Translations under genes and position numbers: made by a program | Assembly: GCF_013035315.1 (NCBI RefSeq) | Contig: NZ_WQHP01000001.1 | Coordinates: 124,001-188,000 of the forward strand | From: Ruegeria arenilitoris | Lineage (GTDB): Bacteria > Pseudomonadota > Alphaproteobacteria > Rhodobacterales > Rhodobacteraceae | DNA: 64,000 bases | Reading direction: 5' to 3' | Shown: positions 9,607-18,775 of the stretch, piece by piece | How the letters are laid out: every line of letters begins with the position of its first letter | Numbering within the stretch: position 1 is the stretch's first letter | The notes under the pieces: generated by a model | Seen by the model: the letters and a program-made list of their open reading frames with translations, nothing else | Databases searched by the model: none | Told to the model about the DNA's origin: nothing

Positions 9607-10770
9607 ATGAAAACCCTGACAACGACGCAAGAGCTGGCCGATTTCTGTAAGGCCGCGGCGGGATACGATTATGTCACCGTAGATACCGAGTTTCTGCGCG
9701 AACGGACTTACTATTCAAAACTCTGCCTGGTGCAATTGGCTGTGCCGTCCGAGGACGAAGACAGTGCGGTTCTGGTGGACCCGCTGGCCGACGGTCTGTC
9801 GCTCGACCCGCTTTACGATCTGTTCCGTGACGAGAGCGTCGTCAAAGTGTTCCACGCGGCACGGCAGGATCTTGAGATTTTCTGGGTTGAGGCGGCGGTC
9901 TTCCCCAAACCTCTGTTCGACACACAGGTCGCCGCAATGGTCTGCGGATTTGGTGAGCAGGTCGGTTACGAAACACTGGTGCGCAAGATCTGTAAGCAGG
10001 GGGTCGACAAAACCTCGCGCTTTACTGACTGGTCGCGCCGCCCGCTGTCGGAGGCCCAAAAGACCTACGCGCTGGCGGACGTTACGCATTTGCGGCAGAT
10101 ATATGAGCACCTCTCGGCGCAGCTGAAAAAGTCGCAGCGCAGCCATTGGGTGTCCGAAGAGCTGCGCACCCTGACCGAACCCGGAACCTATATCATCCGT
10201 CCCGAAGACGCGTGGAAGCGGGTCAAAACCCGGACAAACTCGGCCAAGTTTCTGGCCGTGGTGCGCGAACTTGCGCAGTTCCGCGAGGGTTATGCGCAGG
10301 ACAACAATGTGCCGCGCAGCCGGGTGTTCAAGGATGACGCGCTGATCGAACTGGCCTCGACCAAGCCCAAGACGCCTTCTGATCTGGGTGGGTCACGCCT
10401 GCTGCTGCGCGAAGCCCGCAAGGGTGCAATTGCCGAAGGTATTCTGGCCGCTGTTAAACGCGGGGTGAATTGCCCCGCCGATGAATTGCCGCGCGTGGAC
10501 AACAGCCGCGACAAGCTCAAGGTCAATCCGGCGCTGGCCGATTTGTTGCGCGTATTGCTCAAGTCCAAAACCGAAAGCTCGGGCGTGGCGGCCAAGCTGA
10601 TCGCCACCAGCTCGGAACTGGATCAACTGGCTGCGGGCGAACGAGCGCTGCCGTCGATGTCCGGCTGGCGATTTGAGGTGTTTGGCGAAGATGCCCTGAA
10701 ACTGTGTGACGGCAAGATCGCTCTGGCCGCCAAGGGGCAAACGGTCAAGGTCGTGGCGCTGCCGGGTTAA
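9607..10770 (+). CDS. rnd: Ribonuclease D
   Basis: This is a 3'-5' exoribonuclease acting in tRNA and small RNA processing. The 387-residue protein shows the DEDD exonuclease signatures: DTEF at about residues 22-25, HAARQDLE near 80, FDTQVAA near 100, and YALADV with the last aspartate. HRDC-type helical domains follow. The stop overlaps the convergent lipoprotein gene by four bases. About 120 bases precede it after purN, enough for its own promoter. Confidence 0.93.
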   Translation: MKTLTTTQELADFCKAAAGYDYVTVDTEFLRERTYYSKLCLVQLAVPSEDEDSAVLVDPLADGLSLDPLYDLFRDESVVKVFHAARQDLEIFWVEAAVFPKPLFDTQVAAMVCGFGEQVGYETLVRKICKQGVDKTSRFTDWSRRPLSEAQKTYALADVTHLRQIYEHLSAQLKKSQRSHWVSEELRTLTEPGTYIIRPEDAWKRVKTRTNSAKFLAVVRELAQFREGYAQDNNVPRSRVFKDDALIELASTKPKTPSDLGGSRLLLREARKGAIAEGILAAVKRGVNCPADELPRVDNSRDKLKVNPALADLLRVLLKSKTESSGVAAKLIATSSELDQLAAGERALPSMSGWRFEVFGEDALKLCDGKIALAAKGQTVKVVALPG

Positions 10771-11294
10771 CGGCGGCGCGACTCCAGCGCATTTTGCTCG
10801 GCCCGCACGCGGACCAGGCGCACACTGCGTAGCTCTTTAGCGCCGATATTGACTGCATCTGTGACCTGCCGCGATCTCTCTGTGCCCTGATTGGTCGCGT
10901 AGTCGGGATAGCTGACCTCGAACGTATATTCCACGATACCGTTTTGGGCGTTTTCTGGGTTCTCCACTTTGACGAGGCGGGCGTTGTAGGCACCCTGTCG
11001 GGCCGCAGTGCCGGCGGCATAGACAATTGCACCGGATGGGGTGGGTTCGATCCGCAGCTCATCGACGCGGGTGATGGGGAACCCGATCAATTCTTCATCT
11101 GGTCGACGAAACACCCCAGACCTTTCACGCTGTTCAGGGATCAGGGCATTGGCATCATTTGCTGGCGCAGTTTCAACCGGAGCAGGAGAGCTGGACCCGA
11201 ACCAGTTTGTCGGATTCACGCGTGAATCGCTCCAACCGCTGCAGGCAGCCAGTGCCAGAGTGCCGACCATCAGAAGAGGAATTGATTTTTTCAT
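10767..11294 (-). CDS. Predicted lipoprotein of unknown function
   Basis: This 175-residue protein starts with a lysine-rich n-region and a hydrophobic stretch ending in the lipobox LAAC, so Cys18 should be lipidated after export. A short polar Ser/Pro/Ala linker follows, then a conserved-looking soluble domain with ELIGFPITRVDEL and a positively charged end. Similar small lipoproteins are common in roseobacters, but I do not recognise a named family. It converges on rnd. Confidence 0.75.
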   Translation of the reverse strand: MKKSIPLLMVGTLALAACSGWSDSRVNPTNWFGSSSPAPVETAPANDANALIPEQRERSGVFRRPDEELIGFPITRVDELRIEPTPSGAIVYAAGTAARQGAYNARLVKVENPENAQNGIVEYTFEVSYPDYATNQGTERSRQVTDAVNIGAKELRSVRLVRVRAEQNALESRRR

Positions 11295-11433
11295 GGTCCC
11301 AAAGCCCAGAGAAGTAATTTGAGCAATGGGTTATCGCACTTTCCAAAGTTTGAAAACCCACGGCAGGGCTGGACAGGTGCCTAACAGAGGCATAGGTCAC
11401 AGATGTGAACGCAACAAGAAGGACAGCCGCGAC

Positions 11434-11844
11434 ATGGCAACGCCCGCCTTTGAGGACATCGTCGAGGATTTCGAGTTTCTGGATGACTGGGAAGACCGGT
11501 ATCGCCATGTCATCGAACAGGGCAAGGCGATGGAGCCGCTGGATGATGCGTTCAAAGTGCCGGCCACCAAGGTGCACGGCTGCGCCAGTCAGGTGTGGTT
11601 GCATCCTGTGATTGAAGGTGGTGTTTTCCGCTTTGATGGCGACAGCGACGCGCTGATTGTGCGTGGACTGATCGCGGTTCTGCGATCATTGTATAACGGT
11701 CTGCCGGTGGCAGAGGTTCCCAAGGTTGACGCAGGGGGTGAACTTGCCCGGTTGGGTTTGAACGACCACCTGTCGGCGCAGCGGTCGAACGGCTTGCGGT
11801 CCATGATCGAACGTATTCGTGAGGTCGCGCAGGAAAACGCCTGA
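11434..11844 (+). CDS. sufE: Cysteine desulfuration protein SufE
   Basis: SufE accepts persulfide sulfur from the SufS cysteine desulfurase and passes it to the Fe-S scaffold. The 136-residue length is normal, and the key cysteine sits in VHGCASQVWL with the preceding KVPATKV block. ATG 11434 follows an AAGGA site. The gene stands alone, away from a suf cluster, as is often seen for SufE in this group. It converges on the DUF1638 gene three bases away. Confidence 0.92.
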   Translation: MATPAFEDIVEDFEFLDDWEDRYRHVIEQGKAMEPLDDAFKVPATKVHGCASQVWLHPVIEGGVFRFDGDSDALIVRGLIAVLRSLYNGLPVAEVPKVDAGGELARLGLNDHLSAQRSNGLRSMIERIREVAQENA

Positions 11845-11847
11845 CGC

Positions 11848-12516
11848 TCAGGCGCTCTGTGCGCGTGTTGCCCACTCGGCAAGGGTGGTCTCCAAATCAC
11901 CATAACCGGTAAAACGACGCTCGAACGCCAAGCCCATCCGGTCCGCGCATTCCTGTGCGCGAGTAGTCAGGTCGGGGTCGTCTGTCTGGGCTTGGTAGAC
12001 AAGTTTGGTGTAGTTGCCGAAATACATATCTCGCAGTTCAGGATGGCGATCCAGACCCAACGGTTTCCACACAAAGGCGTCGAACTGGCGAGCGAGGAAA
12101 TCTGTTAGGTAAAACGCGGTGGTTTCATCGTCGCCATGCTTCTCAAATGCCTGATTTCCTTCAAAAAAGGAATAGCAATGCGGGCCTTTGATCATTTCGA
12201 CCCCCATGTCCTGACAGGCCTTTTGCAATAGCCCTCCGGTGCCGCAATCCGCATAGACCACGAAGATCTGGTCATAGTTCCCGCGATGCTTGGCAACGGC
12301 TTCTTCGACGGCTTGCGTGATCCGTTCAGGATGGACATGCAAGATGGCGGGCAGGCAGGTCAGGCTCATGTGGTCCCAACCATTGCGTTGTTTCAGATGC
12401 AGAATTTCACGCGCCAAAGCACCGCAGGCCAGCAACAAGATGCGGCCGGTCTGACCTTGTTCGGTAAAGCCCTGCGTCGTCAGGCTGTCATCATCCGGTG
12501 TGTTGGTGTGCTGCAT
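11848..12516 (-). CDS. DUF1638 family protein
   Basis: This 222-residue soluble protein is recognised as DUF1638 from LLLACGALAREI near residue 30 and YADCGTGGLLQ in the middle, each with a cysteine that could bind metal or thiol. Relatives tend to occur beside corrinoid proteins and MttB-type methyltransferases, and here a corrinoid protein gene lies 1.3 kb upstream on the same strand. A role in corrinoid methyl transfer is inferred, and its reaction is not known to me. ATG 12516 has AGGGA 8 bases upstream and is preferred to the longer frame starting at 12585. Confidence 0.75.
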   Translation of the reverse strand: MQHTNTPDDDSLTTQGFTEQGQTGRILLLACGALAREILHLKQRNGWDHMSLTCLPAILHVHPERITQAVEEAVAKHRGNYDQIFVVYADCGTGGLLQKACQDMGVEMIKGPHCYSFFEGNQAFEKHGDDETTAFYLTDFLARQFDAFVWKPLGLDRHPELRDMYFGNYTKLVYQAQTDDPDLTTRAQECADRMGLAFERRFTGYGDLETTLAEWATRAQSA

Positions 12517-12591
12517 GGTCTTTTCCCTAGCCGGTAGCAGCATCAAAGGACGAAAGCCGGGCCAGGGCAAGCCCGGTTCCGACATCGCGTG

Positions 12592-13626
12592 TCAGGCCAG
12601 CGACGCCCGTGTTTCAAAGGATTGCAGCGACGGGCGGGCAGGGGGGCCGTAGGCTTTGATGCCCTGATCAGCCAGTTCCGGGAACAGCGCGAGGATTTCC
12701 TGCCGGGTGGCATCTTCGAGGCTGTTCCACGCCTGAATGCCGGGATGAAAGCTTTCGCTCAGACAGCCTTCGGCCCAGATCAATTCATGCTGGTCGAACA
12801 TCAGGTGGTAGTAGGTCACCAACCCGCCGGACTGCATTACGATATCGTGGCCATTGACCAATTGTCTCGCCGGGGCGAGCGCTTCGGGGTGGCCAGTATG
12901 CAGCTCGACCCGCCAATCGCTGATCAGCATTCTGTGCTGTTGCGAGACGATAAGATCACGGTCATTACCGAGCGCGCCCTTTTTGATCAGGACCGGGGCA
13001 AACGCTCCGGTTGCGTTAACCTTACGTTGTCCGACCCAACGCAGCGTTTGCATCCCGCGATCCAGTGTTTGGATTTTATCGCCTGCGCGGAGATCTTGCA
13101 CGGCAATGGGGCCTTTGGCCGTTTCAATCAGAGTTCCGGTTGTAAAGCAGGTAACAAGATCCCAAGTCTCACGGTCCGCCGTGAGGCCGGAAAAAGAATT
13201 ACCTTGGACACTGTTAAAGGTGATGGATTGAATTGGTCCAGCTTCCAGTGCCGTTTGATCGGCGTTGTCGGAAAACTCGGGCATCAGATACGTGTTGCCG
13301 TCTATGTCCTGAGCCACGACCGCCGAAATGTTGGCCGTCGTTCCGTCGATGTAAGTGATTGTCGCGTTGTAGATGGAGGTGCCATCAAACGTCTGTGCGG
13401 GGCCGCCGTTGATCGAAAACTGTTCCGTTGGTGAGCCATCCATGTCGTAGACGCCGCCAAATACTTGGACGGGACTCCATGTGACAGCATCGGCCAGAAG
13501 GGCGTCACCGGTCCCGCCGAAAGTCAGTCCGACAAGCGCCGAAGCATTTTCGGCAACGTTGTTGCCTTCTGTGGTGTCAATATCTGGAAGAACGCCAAGT
13601 GAAATGGCCGTAAAGGTGGTTGGCAC
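12592..13626 (-). CDS. Hint (Hedgehog/intein) domain protein
   Basis: The first 155 or so residues of this 344-residue protein are acidic, rich in Asp, Thr and Gly, and look like an extracellular beta-rich domain. A Hint domain begins at Cys160 in CFTTGTLIET, followed by GPIAVQDLRAGD and SQQHRML, which holds the block-B-like histidine. Such Hint_2 proteins are frequent in Rhodobacteraceae, and the domain family can cleave the peptide bond before its first cysteine. Whether this one does is unknown. No classical signal peptide is seen, so export by a type I route is possible but inferred. It lies between two corrinoid-related genes. Confidence 0.8.
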   Translation of the reverse strand: MPTTFTAISLGVLPDIDTTEGNNVAENASALVGLTFGGTGDALLADAVTWSPVQVFGGVYDMDGSPTEQFSINGGPAQTFDGTSIYNATITYIDGTTANISAVVAQDIDGNTYLMPEFSDNADQTALEAGPIQSITFNSVQGNSFSGLTADRETWDLVTCFTTGTLIETAKGPIAVQDLRAGDKIQTLDRGMQTLRWVGQRKVNATGAFAPVLIKKGALGNDRDLIVSQQHRMLISDWRVELHTGHPEALAPARQLVNGHDIVMQSGGLVTYYHLMFDQHELIWAEGCLSESFHPGIQAWNSLEDATRQEILALFPELADQGIKAYGPPARPSLQSFETRASLA

Positions 13627-13721
13627 GGGAACCTCGAAACTTGTTTAACATCGTGTAGTAAGAACACTATTGAAAATTTGTAAAGGCTGTTGTCTCCAAT
13701 GGTCATTGGCTCTCAGGAAAG

Positions 13722-13749
13722 TGAAAGGGCCGTCCAACATGGACGGCCC
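13722..13749 (-). terminator. Terminator after the corrinoid protein gene
   Basis: A 9-bp perfect stem (GGGCCGTCC with GGACGGCCC) has a 5-base loop. On the minus strand it is followed by TTTCACTTTCC. It lies 23 bases after the corrinoid protein stop, so the Hint gene is probably transcribed separately. Confidence 0.65.
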
Positions 13750-13771
13750 ATCCGGAAAGTACATAGGGGCG

Positions 13772-14470
13772 TCACCCAGCCAGTTGGTTGTGCTTGCGCG
13801 ATACAAACTCTTTGGCAGTTTCCACTGCAACCGCAGCGTCGCGGCAATATGCGTCGGCGCCGATGGCTTTGCCGAATTCCTCGTTCAGAGGCGCACCGCC
13901 TACAAGCACGATATAGTCTTCGCGCAGGCCCTGTTCGACCAGTGTATCGATGACCACCTTCATGTAGGGCATCGTCGTGGTCAGCAGAGCGGACATGCCC
14001 AGAATGTCAGGCTGTTCGGTTTCCAGCGCTTCCAGATAGTTTTCGACCGGGTTGTTGATACCGATGTCCACAACCTCGAAGCCGGCGCCTTCCATCATCA
14101 TCGAAACAAGGTTCTTGCCGATGTCGTGGATGTCGCCCTTCACCGTACCGATCACCATCTTGCCCACGCGCGGCGCGCCGGTTTCGGCCAGCAGCGGCTT
14201 GAGGATTGCCATACCGCCCTTCATCGCGTTTGCGGCCAGTAGAACTTCGGGAACAAACAGGATGCCGTCGCGGAAGTCGTGGCCCACGATGGTCATGCCA
14301 CCGACCAGAGCCTTGGTCAGGATGTCATAGGGGGTCCATCCGCGTTCCAGCAGGATGTTCACACCTTCTTCGATCTCTTCTTTCAGGCCGTCATAAAGAT
14401 CGTCGAACATCTGTTCGACAAGTTCGTCGTCATTCAGTTCGGACAGGACGATGTCTTCTTCATCGGACAT
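13772..14470 (-). CDS. Methyltransferase corrinoid-binding protein (MtbC/MttC type)
   Basis: This 232-residue protein carries a corrinoid cofactor between methyltransferases. Residues 1-95 form the helical cap domain typical of B12-binding methyltransferase proteins. Then comes a Rossmann-like B12 domain with the DxHxxG motif Asp113, His115, Gly118 (KGDIHDIGKN), a SALLTTT segment and a VGGAPLN glycine motif. ATG 14470 follows GGGAAA by 7 bases and is chosen over earlier in-frame starts. The partner methyltransferase is not adjacent. The MttB family gene 26 kb away is a candidate, by inference. Confidence 0.88.
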   Translation of the reverse strand: MSDEEDIVLSELNDDELVEQMFDDLYDGLKEEIEEGVNILLERGWTPYDILTKALVGGMTIVGHDFRDGILFVPEVLLAANAMKGGMAILKPLLAETGAPRVGKMVIGTVKGDIHDIGKNLVSMMMEGAGFEVVDIGINNPVENYLEALETEQPDILGMSALLTTTMPYMKVVIDTLVEQGLREDYIVLVGGAPLNEEFGKAIGADAYCRDAAVAVETAKEFVSRKHNQLAG

Positions 14471-14760
14471 GGGGTATTTCCCTGTGCTGAGCGGACCGTT
14501 GGCCCGTGGTGGCATTTTTTCCGTTTTGGCCATTTCGTCGCAGTTAGACTGTGACGATTGCGACCTCGGCGGCTCCGGGACCGACCTATACGTCAAATTG
14601 TTTGCGATCACGATGGAATTTTCTGCAACAACATCCTGCAATCCGTTCACATCCGGGCAAAAACCTCAGGCAGATGTCGGGGGCGGGGTAGCTAGTCTTG
14701 CTTGTTGCAAGCGCGTTCCGTGTTTAAGACTAAAGCAGTGAGAACATAACGGGAACAGAC

Positions 14761-15825
14761 ATGCCTGCGTACGAGATCAAGGCCCGCGGTGTGGCCAGCA
14801 ATGAAACAGGTAGATTCGAACGGTTTGCGACGGTCGCCTGCGACGACGGGTGGGCAACTGACGAAGAGCTCCCGCCGCTCAGGACTGAAGTGCGCGAAGA
14901 GGTTGCCCGCAGCGTGATCACCTATAACCGTTCGCCCGACTTGCCGTTTGATCGCTCGATCAATCCGTATCGTGGTTGCGAGCATGGGTGTGTTTACTGT
15001 TTCGCCCGTCCCAGCCATGCTTTTCTGGGTCTTTCGCCGGGATTGGATTTCGAAACCCGGCTGATTGCCCGACCGAACGCGGCTGGTGTTCTGCGGAAAG
15101 AGTTGTCAGCCCCACGATACAAAGTGGCGACGCTAGCGTTGGGGACCAACACCGATCCCTATCAGCCGGTCGAGAAACGCCTTGCGATTACTCGGGCTTG
15201 CCTGCAAGTTCTTCAAGCGTTTCACCACCCAGTTGCAATCGTAACCAAAGGAACCCTGGTCGAAAGAGACTTGGACATTCTGGCCCCGATGGCGCAGATG
15301 GGGCTTGTGCGGGTGGGCATTTCGTTGACGACGCTGGACCCGGATCTATCACGGCGGATGGAGCCGCGCGCGCCTTCACCCGCACGCCGGTTGGCGGCGA
15401 TCAGGCGGTTGACCGAAGCGGGCGTGCCGGTCCGTGTTATGACTTCGCCCCTCATCCCGGGTCTAACCGATCACGAGCTGGAAAACCTGTTGGAAGCGGG
15501 GCGTGAGGCCGGGGCCGATGCTGCCAGTTGGATCATGCTGCGCTTGCCGCGAGAGGTTTCCGATCTTTGGCAGGCGTGGCTGCACGAACATAAACCCGCA
15601 CGGGCCGAGAAAGTCATGTCCAAGCTGCGGGAAATGCACGGCGGTCGGGACTACGACCCGCGCTGGGGTTACCGCATGCGGGGCGAGGGGGAATATGCCG
15701 AGCTGGTGGCCAAACGGTTCAGGCTTGCGGTGAAACGTCTGGGGTTGATGACAAAAACAGCGCCCTTGCGTTGCGACCTGTTCGCCAAACCCGCGCAGGC
15801 GGGTGACCAGTTGAGCTTGTTTTGA
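14761..15825 (+). CDS. PA0069-family radical SAM protein
   Basis: This 354-residue protein has the 4Fe-4S radical SAM motif CxxxCxxC at Cys73, Cys77 and Cys80 (CEHGCVYC). It also has the family's ITYNRSPDLPFDRSINPYRG lead-in, a GTNTDPYQP motif and a QLSLF end. It is related to SplB-like proteins of the PA0069 group, whose substrate is not established. It is divergent from the corrinoid protein gene with about 290 bases between, and is followed by a shared terminator with gltA. Confidence 0.88.
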   Translation: MPAYEIKARGVASNETGRFERFATVACDDGWATDEELPPLRTEVREEVARSVITYNRSPDLPFDRSINPYRGCEHGCVYCFARPSHAFLGLSPGLDFETRLIARPNAAGVLRKELSAPRYKVATLALGTNTDPYQPVEKRLAITRACLQVLQAFHHPVAIVTKGTLVERDLDILAPMAQMGLVRVGISLTTLDPDLSRRMEPRAPSPARRLAAIRRLTEAGVPVRVMTSPLIPGLTDHELENLLEAGREAGADAASWIMLRLPREVSDLWQAWLHEHKPARAEKVMSKLREMHGGRDYDPRWGYRMRGEGEYAELVAKRFRLAVKRLGLMTKTAPLRCDLFAKPAQAGDQLSLF

Positions 15826-15830
15826 AACGA

Positions 15831-15862
15831 AAAACGCCCCGGCGCGAGGTCCGAGGCGTTTT
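15831..15862. terminator. Bidirectional terminator between radical SAM gene and gltA
   Basis: AAAACGCC pairs with GGCGTTTT around an inner CGG-CCG pairing. Both strands end in T-rich flanks, which fits a terminator serving two convergent genes with stops at 15825 and 15880. Confidence 0.7.
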
Positions 15863-15879
15863 CAGGAATTTACCGGTGA

Positions 15880-17175
15880 TCAGCGGTTTTCGATATCCAC
15901 GTAATCGCGCATGGTTTCGCCCAGATACAGCTGACGCGGACGGCCGATCTTGTTCTGAGGATCCGCAATCATCTCTTTCCACTGGCTGACCCAGCCGACG
16001 GTGCGCGACAGCGCAAAGATCGGTGTGAACATCGAAGTCGGGAAGCCCATCGCCTCGAGGATGATGCCCGAATAGAAGTCGACGTTCGGGAACAGCTTTT
16101 TCTCCGCGAAATACGGATCTTCCAGAGCCTGCTTTTCCAGCGCCTTGGCGACTTGCAGTTTCGGGTTGTCCTCGATGCCCAGCAGATCCAGCACTTCGTC
16201 CGCCGACTGCTTCATGACTTTCGCGCGCGGGTCAAAATTCTTGTAGACGCGGTGACCAAAGCCCATCAGGCGGAACGGGTCATTCTTATCCTTGGCACGT
16301 TCGATGAACTCGGGGATGCGATCCACCGAACCGATCTCTTCCAGCATCTCCAGGCATGCCTGGTTTGCGCCGCCGTGGGCAGGACCCCACAAACAGGCGA
16401 TACCGGCTGCGATACAGGCGAACGGGTTCGCGCCCGAGGACGACGCCAGACGCACGGTCGAGGTCGAGGCGTTCTGCTCGTGATCCGCATGCAGAGTAAA
16501 GATACGGTCCATCGCGCGGCTGAGGATCGGGTTGACCTCATACTCTTCGGCTGGAACGCTGAAGCACATGCGCAGGAAGTTGGACGCATAGTCCAGATCA
16601 TTGCGCGGATACACAAACGGCTGACCGGTATGGTACTTGAAGGCCCATGCCGCAATGGTCGGCATCTTGGCGATCAGGCGGTGCGAGGCAACCTCACGCT
16701 GATGCGGGTCCGAGATATCGGTCGAGTCGTGATAGAAGGCCGACATCGCGCCAACCACACCAACCATGATTGCCATCGGGTGCGCGTCCCGGCGGAAACC
16801 GCGATAGAAATACTGCATCTGCTCGTGCAGCATGGTGTGGCGGGTGATGGTGGTTTCGAACTGCTCGAGATCCTTGGCGACCGGCAGCTCTCCGTACAGC
16901 AGCAGGTAGCACACTTCAAGGAAGTGCGATTTGCTCGCCAGTTGATCGATCGGATAACCGCGGTGCAGCAGCTCACCTTTTTCGCCATCGATATAGGTGA
17001 TGGTGCTGTCACAGCTTGCGGTCGACGTAAATCCGGGGTCGTAGGTGAACACGCCAGCATCGCCGTACAGTTTGCGGATGTCGATTACGTCAGGACCAGC
17101 GGTCGGAGAATGAACCGGCAACTCGTACGTTTCACCATGGACTGTCAGAGTGGCTGATTTATTGCTGTCGGTCAT
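15880..17175 (-). CDS. gltA: Citrate synthase
   Basis: This enzyme condenses acetyl-CoA and oxaloacetate at the entry to the TCA cycle. The 431-residue length fits the type II hexameric bacterial enzyme. Catalytic residues are visible in [25 protein letters not shown] and FPNVDFYSG. The start at 17175 gives the usual MTDS N-terminus, and AGGAAGGGAC lies just upstream on the minus strand. gltX lies upstream in the same orientation with about 120 bases between. Confidence 0.97.
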   Translation of the reverse strand: MTDSNKSATLTVHGETYELPVHSPTAGPDVIDIRKLYGDAGVFTYDPGFTSTASCDSTITYIDGEKGELLHRGYPIDQLASKSHFLEVCYLLLYGELPVAKDLEQFETTITRHTMLHEQMQYFYRGFRRDAHPMAIMVGVVGAMSAFYHDSTDISDPHQREVASHRLIAKMPTIAAWAFKYHTGQPFVYPRNDLDYASNFLRMCFSVPAEEYEVNPILSRAMDRIFTLHADHEQNASTSTVRLASSSGANPFACIAAGIACLWGPAHGGANQACLEMLEEIGSVDRIPEFIERAKDKNDPFRLMGFGHRVYKNFDPRAKVMKQSADEVLDLLGIEDNPKLQVAKALEKQALEDPYFAEKKLFPNVDFYSGIILEAMGFPTSMFTPIFALSRTVGWVSQWKEMIADPQNKIGRPRQLYLGETMRDYVDIENR

Positions 17176-17296
17176 AGTGTCCCTTCCTCATTCTTGCGCA
17201 TGTCGGATCGCTGTCCGACACTGCGGGCAACGGCTGCGCGCGGGCGCGCAGTCCGGGTGTTAGCGGAGCAGCGTTACCCAAATGTGAAGCTTGGGT

Positions 17297-18697
17297 TTAT
17301 GTCGCTGCGTCAGAAAGCCGTGCCAGGGTTTCTTCCTGTCCCAGCACAAGCATCATGTCAAAAACCGAAGGCGTTACTGCCCGACCTGCCAACACGGCCC
17401 GCAATGGACCGGCCAGTTTGCCGAACTTAACCCCTTTCGCTTCTGCAAACGAATTAAGGGTTTGCTCCAGTTCGTTTCGCGTCCAGCTAGCATTTTGCAC
17501 GTGCGGCGTCAATTCATTCAGTATACCATCGGATACTGACGCCAACGCTTTCGCCGCTTTCTCGTCGGGTTCAATGGGACGAGATGTCAGAACAAAGTGC
17601 GCCTTTTCAAGCAGTTCCGGGAATGTGCGTGCCCGATCCTTGAGGCAATACATCGCACGTTCCAGATCACTGGATTGTGTTTCCGTGAGGTCAGGCAAAT
17701 TCGCCGCGGCCAAATAGGCCTCGATCTCTTGCCGCAGTGCAGCATCATCGGCAACCGCAATGTGCTGCCCGCACAGGTTTTCCAGCTTTTTCAAATCGAA
17801 CCGGGCAGGGCTTTTGCCGATTCCATCCAGATCGAACCATTCCTTGGCTTGCGCGTCGGTAAAGAACTCATCGTCACCGTGGCTCCAGCCCAGACGAGCC
17901 AGATAGTTGCGCATTCCGGCGGCAGGATAGCCCATTGCCTGATACTCTTGCGCACCCAATGCTCCGTGGCGTTTCGACAGTTTCTTGCCGTCCGGCCCGT
18001 GGATCAGAGGTATGTGTGCCCAGACCGGCACGTCCCAGCCCATCGCCTCATAGATCATCATCTGACGCGCGGCGTTGTTCAGGTGGTCGTCACCGCGGAT
18101 CACGTGGGTCACGCCCATGTCGTGGTCATCCACAACAACCGCAAGCATATAGACCGGAGTTCCGTCCGAGCGCAGCAGAATCATGTCGTCCAACTGGTCG
18201 TTTCGGATGGTCACGTCACCCTGCACCTGATCGCGGATCACGGTTGTACCGTCTTGCGGGGCCTTGATGCGGATCACGTAAGGCGCGTCTGGGTGCGTGG
18301 ACGGATCTGCATCGCGCCACGGGCTACGGAACAAAGTCGATTTGCCCTCGGCGCGGGCTTGTTCGCGGAAGGCGGCGATTTCTTCCTGGGTTGAGAAACA
18401 CTTATACGCTTTTCCTTCGGCCAGCAGCTGACGCGCCACCTCTGCGTGTCGCTCGGCACCTTCGAATTGGCTGATCACATCGCCATCGTGATCCAGACCC
18501 AGCCACTCCATCCCCTGCAGAATTGCGGCGGTGGCTTCAGGGGTCGAACGCTCGCGATCCGTGTCTTCGATCCGCAGCAGGAACTTGCCGCCCCGGCCAC
18601 GAGCGTAAAGCCAGTTGAACAGCGCGGTGCGCGCGCCGCCGATATGCAGAAAACCTGTAGGAGACGGAGCGAAACGAGTGACGACCTGATCGGACAT
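17297..18697 (-). CDS. gltX: Glutamyl-tRNA synthetase
   Basis: This class I synthetase charges tRNA with glutamate (and possibly tRNA-Gln for later amidation). The 466-residue protein has the HIGH-type motif in [11 protein letters not shown] at the N-terminus and the KMSKS-type KKLSKRHG near residue 240. ATG 18697 gives [15 protein letters not shown], and an AAAAGG site lies about 11 bases before it. The longer frame to 18733 has no added support. It is divergent from comEC. Confidence 0.96.
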   Translation of the reverse strand: MSDQVVTRFAPSPTGFLHIGGARTALFNWLYARGRGGKFLLRIEDTDRERSTPEATAAILQGMEWLGLDHDGDVISQFEGAERHAEVARQLLAEGKAYKCFSTQEEIAAFREQARAEGKSTLFRSPWRDADPSTHPDAPYVIRIKAPQDGTTVIRDQVQGDVTIRNDQLDDMILLRSDGTPVYMLAVVVDDHDMGVTHVIRGDDHLNNAARQMMIYEAMGWDVPVWAHIPLIHGPDGKKLSKRHGALGAQEYQAMGYPAAGMRNYLARLGWSHGDDEFFTDAQAKEWFDLDGIGKSPARFDLKKLENLCGQHIAVADDAALRQEIEAYLAAANLPDLTETQSSDLERAMYCLKDRARTFPELLEKAHFVLTSRPIEPDEKAAKALASVSDGILNELTPHVQNASWTRNELEQTLNSFAEAKGVKFGKLAGPLRAVLAGRAVTPSVFDMMLVLGQEETLARLSDAAT

Positions 18698-18775
18698 TGT
18701 TTGGATTAACCTTTTGGTAACCGTGTCGGGCATAGATTGGCGCCTGTCTAACGAGCCCGAAGGACGGGGGCAACC

